A DNA stretch of 64,000 bases from Thauera sp. 2A1. Its GTDB lineage: Bacteria > Pseudomonadota > Gammaproteobacteria > Burkholderiales > Rhodocyclaceae. Of this stretch, positions 36,301 to 44,034 are shown piece by piece. A program made the translations under genes and the position numbers. Below the pieces are notes generated by a model. That model was not told the DNA's origin. It ran no database searches and saw nothing but the letters and a program-made list of their open reading frames with translations. The number at the start of each line of letters is the position of its first letter. The first letter of the stretch is position 1. Location of the stretch: NCBI RefSeq assembly GCF_009469595.2, contig NZ_SSXV01000029.1:1-64000 (forward strand), read 5' to 3'.

Positions 36301-38058
36301 ATGCCCGAGTACCTCGCACCCGGCGTCTATGTCGAGGAAACCAGCTTCCGCGCCAAGTCCATCGAAGGCGTGGGTACCAGCACGACGGCCTTCGTCGGAC
36401 CGACTCGCAAGGGGCCGTACCGTGCCGACGAGGACGAGCAGGAAGTGCCCGAACTGCTCACCAGCTTCGGTGATTTCGAGCGCATCTACGGGGGAATCTC
36501 GGACCTTGCGCTGACGGGCACCAGCCCGAACACCAACTACCTTGCGCATGCGGTGCGGGCCTTCTTCAACGAAGGCGGCTCGCGTCTCTACGTGTCGCGC
36601 GCGGTGGGCGCCAACGCGGCAACGGCGGCGGCTGGCGTCACTGCCGACGGCACCGCCGCTGACGAGGCGGTGAGCTTTGTCGCGCGCTTCCCCGGCTCGA
36701 TCGGCAACGGGCGCATCGTCGTGCGCGAAGTGCTGGCGCCGGTCGCGCTGCCGGCGATGCAGAACGCCCCCGCAGGCACGCTGCTGGTGACCGGCAGCGG
36801 CGGCACGACCGCCTATCACCTGAAGGTGGGCAGCGAATGGCGGCCCGCAAGCAATCCGGCCGGCGCGGCTGAAGTGGTTGCGACCCTTGCCGCGGACACG
36901 CCGCGCATCGTCACGCTGCTGGTGGTGGCGATCGATGCCGATGGCGAGAACCTCAGCTTCGAGGGCATGGGTTTCGATCGCACCCATCCAGCCTGGGTGG
37001 GGCATGTCATGTCGGCTACGCCGTCGCGACGCGCTGATCATCTGCAGAACATGTTCGCGATCACCATCGGCGGCAACGTCAGTGCGCTGGAGTTGCGCAA
37101 TGCCCTGTTTGCCGGCGCCACGGCCAATGCCGCGGGCGAACTGGAACGCAGCTTCGCGCTGGGCAACGGCGCCGACGGGGCGGCACCGGCTTCGAGCGAC
37201 TACGCGCTCGCGCTGGGCGAACTGGCCAGCCTCGAGGACGTGTCCATCGTCGCTGCGCCGGGGGCTGCGGCCTACGCGGATGCGCAGGCGGTGAACAACC
37301 TGCTGATCTCGCACGCCGAGGCGCGCCGCGCCTACCGCATCGCGGTGCTGGACCTGCCGCCGGCGCAGACGCCTGGCCAGGCCCGCACGCTGCGCGGCCT
37401 GATCGATTCGCGCTACGCCGCGGTGTACTACCCCTGGGTCGTCGTCCCCAACCCGCTGGCGCGCCCGGGCCGCGAAGACATCCCGCGCGAGCTTGCGCTG
37501 CCGCCGTCGGGCTTCGTGACCGGCATCTACGCGCGCAACGACATCCAGCGCGGCGTGTGGAAGGCGCCGGCCAACGAAGTGGTGCGCGGCGCATTGCGCT
37601 TCGAGCTCGACATCAACTTCGCGCAGCAGGAAATGCTCAACCCGATCGGCGTGAACTGCCTGCGCTACCTGTCGGGGCGCGGCTTCCGCGTGTGGGGTGC
37701 GCGTCTGCCCTCGTCCGACCCGGAATGGAAGTACGTGAACGTGCGGCGCTACTTCAACTATCTGGAGTCGTCCATCGACCGCGGCACGCAATGGGCGGTG
37801 TTCGAGCCCAACGGCGAGCGCCTGTGGGCCAACGTGCGGCAGACGATCTCCGACTTCCTCTACAACGAGTGGCGCAACGGCGCGCTGCTTGGGACCAAGA
37901 CCGAGGAAGCGTATTTCGTGCGCTGCGACCGCAGCACCATGACCCAGAACGACCTCGACAACGGTCGGCTGGTGTGCCTGATCGGCGTGGCGGTGATCAA
38001 GCCGGCCGAATTCGTCATCTTCCGCATCGGCCAGAAGACCGCCGATGCCAGTGCCTGA
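36301..38058 (+). CDS. Contractile tail sheath protein (major)
   Basis: 585 residues. N-terminal EYLAPGVYVEETSFRAKSIE is the standard sheath opening, with FVGPTRKGP next. The C-terminal sheath domain includes NVRRYFNYLESSIDRGTQWAVFEPN and VRCDRSTMTQNDLDNGRL. The subunits wrap the tube and contract to drive injection. A strong AAAGGAG precedes ATG 36301, fitting high expression. Confidence 0.96.
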   Translation: MPEYLAPGVYVEETSFRAKSIEGVGTSTTAFVGPTRKGPYRADEDEQEVPELLTSFGDFERIYGGISDLALTGTSPNTNYLAHAVRAFFNEGGSRLYVSRAVGANAATAAAGVTADGTAADEAVSFVARFPGSIGNGRIVVREVLAPVALPAMQNAPAGTLLVTGSGGTTAYHLKVGSEWRPASNPAGAAEVVATLAADTPRIVTLLVVAIDADGENLSFEGMGFDRTHPAWVGHVMSATPSRRADHLQNMFAITIGGNVSALELRNALFAGATANAAGELERSFALGNGADGAAPASSDYALALGELASLEDVSIVAAPGAAAYADAQAVNNLLISHAEARRAYRIAVLDLPPAQTPGQARTLRGLIDSRYAAVYYPWVVVPNPLARPGREDIPRELALPPSGFVTGIYARNDIQRGVWKAPANEVVRGALRFELDINFAQQEMLNPIGVNCLRYLSGRGFRVWGARLPSSDPEWKYVNVRRYFNYLESSIDRGTQWAVFEPNGERLWANVRQTISDFLYNEWRNGALLGTKTEEAYFVRCDRSTMTQNDLDNGRLVCLIGVAVIKPAEFVIFRIGQKTADASA

Positions 38059-38075
38059 GCGAGGGGGACTGAATC

Positions 38076-38519
38076 ATGGCTGAACGCATCACGCCCTACG
38101 GCGCCTTCAACTTCGTCGTCAATTTCGATGGCGGCGAGGAGTTCGGCGGCTTCTCCGACGTGTCGGGCATCGGCACCGAAGTGACGGTCGCCGAGTATCG
38201 CGCCGGCAACGACAAGGAAAACCATGTGCGCAAGGTGGCCGGCGTACACAAGGTCAGCGACGTGACCTGCAAGCGCGGCATCGTCAATTTCGACAGCCTG
38301 TGGGCCTGGATCCAGCAGACCCGCACCGATGGCCCGGCCGCGCAGAAGACGGTGGCCATCACGCTGATGGACGAGGCACGGAAGCCGGTGCGGACTTGGG
38401 TGCTGCGCGGCTGCATCCCGATGAAGTACACCGGCCCGACGCTGGCCGGCAAGGGGGGCACCGACGTAGCGATGGAGGAAATCGTGCTGTCGGCCGAAGG
38501 CTTCGAGATCCAGGCCTGA
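38076..38519 (+). CDS. Tail tube protein (gp19/Afp1 type)
   Basis: 147 residues, the usual size. PYGAFNFVVNFDGGEEFGGFSDVSGIGTE opens the Hcp-like beta barrel, followed by VTCKRGIVNFDSLWAWIQQT and the C-terminal MEEIVLSAEGFEI. Hexamer rings stack to form the inner tube. GAGGGGGAC precedes the ATG. It follows the sheath gene by 17 bases. Confidence 0.95.
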   Translation: MAERITPYGAFNFVVNFDGGEEFGGFSDVSGIGTEVTVAEYRAGNDKENHVRKVAGVHKVSDVTCKRGIVNFDSLWAWIQQTRTDGPAAQKTVAITLMDEARKPVRTWVLRGCIPMKYTGPTLAGKGGTDVAMEEIVLSAEGFEIQA

Positions 38520-38584
38520 GGCCCGTTCGACACGATCCGGACCGACATTCCGATCCATAACCGACGAACGCCAACGAGCCTGCC

Positions 38585-40183
38585 ATGTACGGCCTGCGCT
38601 ACGAGACCGCCGCTCCGCCGCTGCGCCCGGATCCCAACCGGGTCGACGTCGCCTGCTTCATCGGCTACGTCGCGCGGCGGCCCGGCCCGCTTCCGGCAAG
38701 CGTCATCGACGCGCTTGCCGCGCAGCGCTGGCTGGTGCGCGACGCGACGGCGGCACGTGGCTGGTCGCCCGGCTCGTGGCGTAGCGATGCCGACGAGATC
38801 GAGACGCTGTTCCAGCTTCCCGTCGTGGTGGAGAGCTGGGCCGCTTTCGACGCCCTGTTTGCCTGGGACGCACGGCCGGTGAAGGCGGGCAGTACGCGCC
38901 GGTGCACGAGCTACCTCGGCGCGGCGGTGCGCAGCTTCTTTGCCAACGGGGGCCGTCGCGCTGTCATCGTGCGTGCGGGGGATCCCTGGCCTTTCCTCGA
39001 GGCGAGCGGGGAACGCGCTGCGGCGCGCGATGAGCGGCTCGCGGCGCTCATCGCACCCGAAGCGACGGCGGTCGATCCGACGACCTGGCGCGGACTGGGG
39101 CATCTGTTCGGATTGCCGGAGGTGGCGCTGGTGGCGGCGCCCGACCTCGCCGATGCCTGCGCCGCCGATGGCGACACGGTGAGCGTCGCGATCGAGCCGC
39201 CCGCGTCACCGGAAGTGTTCGTGGAATGCACCGACGGCGGCGAGGCCCGCGTGGAGGAGGACGTCGGCCTGCGCGACCTCGCCCCGCCGCGCTGCGACGA
39301 GACGGGTTTTTACGCCTGGCGCAACGCGGTCGCCGCGGCGCGCGCACGCTTCGCCCGCGACCATCGCGAGATGCAGTTCCTCGCAGCCTTGCCTTTGCCG
39401 CGCGCGGATGTGCGCAGCATCGCGGTCTCGGGCACGGTGTGGGCGCAGGCCGACTTTGCCGCCTGGCTGGAGCGTGCCGGGATCCTGCAGGCGGGCATTG
39501 ACGACGACCCTCAGGGCAGGCCCGAGGCGGCCTTCGTGCAGCTCGGCTGGCCCTGGATCAGGACGAGGTCCAGCAGCGACCTGCCGTCGCTCTTGGAGCC
39601 GCCCGACGGGATGCTGGCTGGTCTGCTGGCGCGCAACGCCCTGGCGCGCGGCACCTTCCGTTCGGTCGCCGGCACGCTGTTGCCGGCGGTGTATGACAGC
39701 GAACCGGTGTTGAGCTGGAGCGGTGTCGCCGAAACCTCGTCCGACCGACTGGCCGAGCGCGTGTGCGTGGTGGCGCCAGGTGCCGACGGCTGGGCGTTGC
39801 GTTCCGATGTGAGCACGTCGGACGTGGAGCCCTGGCGCGCGGGCGGTGTTGCGCGCCTGCTCGGCGCCATCCTGCGCGCTGCGAGGCGTGCAGGCGAGTC
39901 CGCCATCTTCGAGGCCAATGGCCCGGCACTGTGGGGCCATGTGCGTCGCAGTCTGGAGCAGACGCTGCTGGCGTTCTGGCGCGAAGGCGCGCTAGGCGGT
40001 GCGACTGCCGCCGATGCCTTCGTCGTGCGCTGCGACCGCAGCACCATGAGCCAGAACGACCTCGACAACGGCCGCGTGCGCGCCGAGATTGCCGTGCTGC
40101 CGGTCGCTTCCGTGGAGCGGATCACCGTGGTGCTGGAGCTGATCGGCGGTGGCGTGGCGCTGACGGCGCAGGAGGTGGCGTGA
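38585..40183 (+). CDS. Second, divergent sheath protein
   Basis: 532 residues. The C-terminal domain (SIFEANGPALWGHVRRSLEQ and VRCDRSTMSQNDLDNGRVR) clearly matches the major sheath, but the N-terminus is unlike it, beginning MYGLRYETAAPPLRPDPNRV. It probably forms the specialised ring joining sheath to baseplate, as Afp4/Pvc4-type subunits do. The proposed ring position is inference from those systems and from its place next to tube 2. Confidence 0.9.
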   Translation: MYGLRYETAAPPLRPDPNRVDVACFIGYVARRPGPLPASVIDALAAQRWLVRDATAARGWSPGSWRSDADEIETLFQLPVVVESWAAFDALFAWDARPVKAGSTRRCTSYLGAAVRSFFANGGRRAVIVRAGDPWPFLEASGERAAARDERLAALIAPEATAVDPTTWRGLGHLFGLPEVALVAAPDLADACAADGDTVSVAIEPPASPEVFVECTDGGEARVEEDVGLRDLAPPRCDETGFYAWRNAVAAARARFARDHREMQFLAALPLPRADVRSIAVSGTVWAQADFAAWLERAGILQAGIDDDPQGRPEAAFVQLGWPWIRTRSSSDLPSLLEPPDGMLAGLLARNALARGTFRSVAGTLLPAVYDSEPVLSWSGVAETSSDRLAERVCVVAPGADGWALRSDVSTSDVEPWRAGGVARLLGAILRAARRAGESAIFEANGPALWGHVRRSLEQTLLAFWREGALGGATAADAFVVRCDRSTMSQNDLDNGRVRAEIAVLPVASVERITVVLELIGGGVALTAQEVA

Positions 40184-40701
40184 TGGCAGATCCGCTGAGC
40201 CGGGAGGCGAAAGAGCGGCTGGATTACGCGCCGCTGCACGTCTTCCGCTTTCACGTCAGTTTCCGCAAGCAGGCGCTCGGCCACGTTCCCGCGAGCACGA
40301 CGGATGTGCCGATCTGCCAGGGAGCCTTCTCCGAGTGCACCGGCCTGGAGGCGACCATGGAGCCGAAAGTGATCAAGGTCGGCGGGTCGAACTATGGCGC
40401 CGCGCAGCGCGCCGGCCCGGTGAGCTTCGCCACCGTGGTGCTCAAGCGCGGCATGACGCAGACGCGCGATCTGTGGAACTGGTTCAGCATGGTGGGCGGC
40501 GGCGCCTACGCCTATCGCCTGATGGTCGAGATCGAGATGCGCAACGCGCGCGACGAGGCAGTGGTGCGCTGGGCCTTGCGCCGTGCGCTGCCGGTCAAGT
40601 TCAAGGCGGCGGACCTCAATGCGAAGGGCAACGAGGTCGGCATCGAGGAACTGCATCTGGCGCATGAAGGCCTGGTGCTGCTGCCGGTGAGTGGAGGCTG
40701 A
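40183..40701 (+). CDS. Second tail tube protein (Afp5-like)
   Basis: 172 residues with the gp19-like fold: FRFHVSFRKQALG, CQGAFSECTGLEATMEPKVI and FATVVLKRGMTQTRDLWNWF. It has an N-terminal ~25-residue addition over tube 1. A likely adaptor between the tube and the spike/hub. Its ATG overlaps the stop of the second sheath gene (TGATG), after a GGAGGTGG ribosome site. Confidence 0.92.
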   Translation: MADPLSREAKERLDYAPLHVFRFHVSFRKQALGHVPASTTDVPICQGAFSECTGLEATMEPKVIKVGGSNYGAAQRAGPVSFATVVLKRGMTQTRDLWNWFSMVGGGAYAYRLMVEIEMRNARDEAVVRWALRRALPVKFKAADLNAKGNEVGIEELHLAHEGLVLLPVSGG

Positions 40702-40703
40702 AG

Positions 40704-41894
40704 ATGCCCGAACTGCCAGAAGACCGCGCCGACACGCCAGCCACCTTCGAGACCCTGACGGGGCCGAAGGTGCAGGTGGACGTGCATTTCAATCCCGCCA
40801 GCCTGCAGATGCAGGTCAGCAACACGTTGAAGGAAGAGGGCAAGGGCGCGAAGAAGAAGCAGTACGTCAGCCAGACCTCGTCCAAGTTGACGATGGATCT
40901 GGTGTTCGACACCACCGACACCGGCACCGACGTGCGCGTCGTCACCAAGAAGATGGCGCAGATGCTGCAGCCCATCGCCGAAGGCAGCAGCAAGTTCGTG
41001 CCGCCGACGGTGAAGTTCTCGTGGGGCGCCTATTCCTTCACCGGCCTGGTGGAGCAGTACAAGGAGACGATCGATTTCTTCGCTGCCGGCGGCCTGCCGC
41101 TCCGCGCATCGATCAACCTGACCCTGGCCAACCAGGAGAAGGTGTTCGACATCGGCACCAGCGACCAGCAAGCCAGCGTCGATAGCGACATTACGCCCGA
41201 GGCGGTCGTCGTGCCGGACGACGGTGGCCCGGTCGGCGGTGCGCAGGGCCTGGCGAACGCGATGGGCGCGCCGCGCGCCGCGCGAGGTATCGCCGGCGCC
41301 AACGGCGCAGCCAGCCTGCGCTTTGGCGCTGGCGGCGGACTGGCGGTCGGCGCGTCGGCGAGCGTGGGATTTTCCGCCGGTGCATCGATGGGGGCGGGTT
41401 TTTCGGGTGGCATCGGCGCTTCGGCCGGCGCCGGATTATCCGCGGGAGCCTCGGCCAGCGCGGGATTCGGTGCCAGCGCGGGCGCGGGAGCAAGTGCCAA
41501 TCTGCTGCCCGCCGCAGCGTTTGCCGCAGGCGGAGGGGCAGGGATCGGCCTTGGAGGAAGTGCTGGAGCCGGTGCCGGACTGTCGCTCGGTGGCGGGGTT
41601 GGTGCGGGAGTTGGTTTGTCGGTGGGCGGCGGTGTCGCCGTCGGGGCTTCGGCGGGCGCTGCCGCCAGCGCCGGCCTTGCTGTCGGAGCCAGCGCCAGCG
41701 CGGGGTTCTCCGGCCTGCGCAGCGAGACGACGGTTTCGACCCACACGCTGTCGACCAGCCAGTTGCTGCAGCCGGCCGTGTCCAGCTCGCCACACGGTTC
41801 GGTTGCTGCGGGTGGGAGGCTGATCGACGACGGCAGCAGCGGCCTGAAGGTGGACGTGGGCGCCGAGGCGGATTTCGTCATCGGCATCCGCTGA
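40704..41894 (+). CDS. CIS tube-initiator (Afp7-like) protein with Gly/Ala/Ser-rich tail
   Basis: 396 residues. The first ~165 match the CIS tube N-terminal family (QVDVHFNPASLQMQVSN, KLTMDLVFDTTDTGTDVR, FSWGAYSFTGLVEQYKETIDFF). This protein sits between tube and spike hub in Afp/PVC particles. The usual C-terminal LysM domain is not present. Instead, residues ~208-338 are almost entirely Gly, Ala, Ser and Val in GASAG-like units. The last ~55 residues are ordinary. Whether this part threads inside the tube, self-assembles or is disordered is unknown. Confidence 0.88.
   Translation: MPELPEDRADTPATFETLTGPKVQVDVHFNPASLQMQVSNTLKEEGKGAKKKQYVSQTSSKLTMDLVFDTTDTGTDVRVVTKKMAQMLQPIAEGSSKFVPPTVKFSWGAYSFTGLVEQYKETIDFFAAGGLPLRASINLTLANQEKVFDIGTSDQQASVDSDITPEAVVVPDDGGPVGGAQGLANAMGAPRAARGIAGANGAASLRFGAGGGLAVGASASVGFSAGASMGAGFSGGIGASAGAGLSAGASASAGFGASAGAGASANLLPAAAFAAGGGAGIGLGGSAGAGAGLSLGGGVGAGVGLSVGGGVAVGASAGAAASAGLAVGASASAGFSGLRSETTVSTHTLSTSQLLQPAVSSSPHGSVAAGGRLIDDGSSGLKVDVGAEADFVIGIR
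41326..41715 (+). repeat. Silk-like Gly/Ala/Ser low-complexity coding repeat
   Basis: About 130 codons built of short units such as GASASVGFSAG, GAGLSAGASAS and GVGAGVGLSVGG. DNA copies are imperfect, so the pattern is kept at protein level rather than by recent DNA slippage. It lies within the Afp7-like gene. Confidence 0.8.
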
Positions 41895-41919
41895 GTCACG
41901 AGCGAAGAGGAGCACGGCC

Positions 41920-42093
41920 ATGCCGATCACGATCGAGGAAATGCAGGCGGAGGTCACGCCCGAGCGCGAGATGCCGGCGCAGTCTTCGTCCGGCGGTGAG
42001 TCGCAAGGGGCGCGCGACATGGAGCTGATGGAGCGGATCGCGCGCGAGCAGCGGGTGCGCGAGGAGCGGGCACAGCGGGTGGTGGCGGATTGA
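41920..42093 (+). CDS. Small DUF5908-like protein, 57 residues
   Basis: MPITIEEMQAEVTPEREMPA begins a 57-residue protein with a strand-like start, an SSSGG linker, and a charged C-terminal helix (MELMERIAREQRVREERAQR). This is the layout of DUF5908 peptides, which sit next to the tube initiator and spike genes in many eCIS clusters (Afp6 position). GAAGAGGAG lies just upstream. The similarity is in layout more than residues. Confidence 0.7.
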   Translation: MPITIEEMQAEVTPEREMPAQSSSGGESQGARDMELMERIAREQRVREERAQRVVAD

Positions 42094-42118
42094 GGTGCGA
42101 AGGCGAACGAACGTCCCC

Positions 42119-42178
42119 GTAGGAGCGGGCTTGACCGCGATCTCACACGTCCGGTCGCGGTCGAGCCCGCTCCTGCAC
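42119..42178. repeat. REP-like inverted repeat, copy 2, inside the cluster
   Basis: GTAGGAGCGGGCTTGACCGC starts the left arm and the right arm is GCGGTCGAGCCCGCTCCTGC; the loop differs from copy 1 (19504). It fills the only sizeable gap inside the particle operon, between the DUF5908-like and hub genes. Such hairpins can stabilise upstream mRNA or reduce downstream expression. Confidence 0.85.
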
Positions 42179-42262
42179 GGATGTGGTGCCCGGGAATGCC
42201 CTGCATCCGGGTGGTCCTGCTTGAGCGCGGAACGAACGAGCAAATAGCTGGGAGCAGCGGAG

Positions 42263-43348
42263 ATGTCTGAAACCTCGGTCAGTCAGCAGGCGGTCTATCG
42301 CGCACGGCCCACCTTGCGCGTGGCCGGGCAGGCCGACGAGCGGGTGTCGGAGCTGCTCATCGCCATGTGCATCACCGAGGCGGAAGGCGGCATGAGCACT
42401 GCGGAGCTGCGCTTCTCCAACTGGGTGAGCACTTCGGCCGGGGCCGAGAGCGCGTTCGAGGACGGTTCGCGGCTGGCGCTCGGCACCGCGATCGAGGTGT
42501 ATGCAGGCGACGAGACGCAGCCACGGGAAATCTTCCGCGGCGTGGTCAGCGCGCTGGAGGCGGAGTTTGGCCAGGGCACGCCGCCGGAGTTGACGGTGAT
42601 GGCCGAGGATCCGCTTGCGAAGGCGCGCATGGCCCGGCGAAGCAAGGTCTACGCCGACATGGCGCCGGCCGAGGTGGTGCGGCAAGTGGCGAACGAGCTC
42701 GGCCTGCGGCCCACGGTGCAGGGCTTGAGCGCGCCAGTGGGCACCTGGGCGCAACTGAACGAAAGCGATCTCGCCTTCCTGCGCCGGCTGATCGGCCGCT
42801 TCGATGCCGACCTGCAGATCGTCGGCGACGAATTGCAGGTGTCGCCGCGCGGTGACGTGCGCCGTGGCGAACTGACGCTGGAAATGCATGGCCAGCTCGC
42901 CCGTGCCCGCGTGGTGGCGGACCTGGCCCAGCAGGTGACCAAGCTTACCACCGGCGGCTGGGACCCGGTCGGCGGCAGCACCGTCAGCGGCGAGGCGACG
43001 CGCCTCACCCACGGCGGCCCGGGCAGCGGCACCAGCGGCAGCGACTGGCTGGCGCGCGCGCTCGACGACCGTGCCGAACACTTGGGCCATCTCGCGGTGA
43101 GCACCGATGCCGAAGCGCAGGCGATCGCCGAGGCCGCCTTCGACCGCCGTGCGCGTCGTTTCGTGCGGCTCGACGGGGTTGCCGAGGGCAATCCGCAACT
43201 GCGCGTCGGCACCCATGTGGCGGTGAGCGGCATGTCGGCGCGTTTTGACAATACCTACTACGTGGTCGAGGCACGTCACCGCTACGACGTGCATGCCGGC
43301 TACCGCACCGAATTCGTGGGCGAATGCGCCTGGCTGGGAGGCCGCTGA
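42263..43348 (+). CDS. Spike hub protein, phage late control gpD type
   Basis: 361 residues. VSELLIAMCITEAEGGMSTAE begins the first gp27-like barrel; AEFGQGTPPELTVMAEDPLAKARM and YADMAPAEVVRQVANELGL follow the P2 gpD/VgrG N-terminal pattern. The family forms the trimeric hub below the tube. Here the hub is a separate gene from the spike, whereas Afp8/VgrG fuse the two. The hub stop overlaps the spike start by one base. Confidence 0.93.
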   Translation: MSETSVSQQAVYRARPTLRVAGQADERVSELLIAMCITEAEGGMSTAELRFSNWVSTSAGAESAFEDGSRLALGTAIEVYAGDETQPREIFRGVVSALEAEFGQGTPPELTVMAEDPLAKARMARRSKVYADMAPAEVVRQVANELGLRPTVQGLSAPVGTWAQLNESDLAFLRRLIGRFDADLQIVGDELQVSPRGDVRRGELTLEMHGQLARARVVADLAQQVTKLTTGGWDPVGGSTVSGEATRLTHGGPGSGTSGSDWLARALDDRAEHLGHLAVSTDAEAQAIAEAAFDRRARRFVRLDGVAEGNPQLRVGTHVAVSGMSARFDNTYYVVEARHRYDVHAGYRTEFVGECAWLGGR

Positions 43349-44034
43349 TGGATCGCGCACCACATTTCGAGCGCAGCGCCGGCTGGATGCAGGCGGCCTA
43401 TCTCGCGCGTGTGGTCGATATCAACGACCCCGAAAGCCGCGATCGCGTGCAGGTACGGCTGTACGCCTTCGACGACGTGGACGGCCAGGACGCGCCGCTG
43501 TGGGCGCGCGTGGTGTGCCCCTTTGCCGGCGCGGATCGCGGCGCCTTCTTCATGCCCGACGTCGACGACGAGGTGCTGGTGGTGTTCGTGCAGGGTGACC
43601 CGCGCCATCCGCTGGTGGTGGGCGGCCTGTGGAATGGCGCGAATGCGGCGCCGGCCTCGCTGTCGGGCGGCACCAACCAGTACAAGTGCATCCGCTCGAA
43701 GAACGGCGTGGTGGTCACGCTCGACGACCAGCAGGGGCAGGAGAAGCTGGTGCTCGAGACGCCGGCAGGGCAGAAGCTGACCCTGTCCGACGGGCCGGGC
43801 AAGGTGCGCATCGAGGACAGCAATGGCAACAGCGTGGTGCTGGAATCCAGCGGCATCACGATCACCGCGGCGGCGCAGGTCAAGGTCGATGCGGCCAACG
43901 TCAAGGTGACGGCGGGCATGGTCACCGTCGATGCGGCGATGGCGAAGTTTTCCGGCGTCGTCAAATGCGAGGTGCTGATGGCCACGTCGGTGGTTGGCAC
44001 CAGCTACACGCCCGGAGCGGGGAACGTATGGTGA
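43348..44034 (+). CDS. Spike protein, gpV/VgrG C-terminal type
   Basis: 228 residues. An OB-fold (LARVVDINDPESRDRVQVRL, PLWARVVCPFAGADRGAFFM, PDVDDEVLVVFVQGDPRHPL) precedes a beta-helix needle of short repeats (VVLESSGITITAAAQVKV, DAANVKVTAGMVTVDAAMAK). It ends in GTSYTPGAGNVW. It pierces the target membrane. No PAAR domain is attached. Confidence 0.93.
   Translation: MDRAPHFERSAGWMQAAYLARVVDINDPESRDRVQVRLYAFDDVDGQDAPLWARVVCPFAGADRGAFFMPDVDDEVLVVFVQGDPRHPLVVGGLWNGANAAPASLSGGTNQYKCIRSKNGVVVTLDDQQGQEKLVLETPAGQKLTLSDGPGKVRIEDSNGNSVVLESSGITITAAAQVKVDAANVKVTAGMVTVDAAMAKFSGVVKCEVLMATSVVGTSYTPGAGNVW

Noticed and set aside
41326-41715. CRISPR array or DNA tandem repeat
   Set aside because: The repetition is at protein level (Gly/Ala/Ser units) with variable codons and no constant repeat-spacer spacing.
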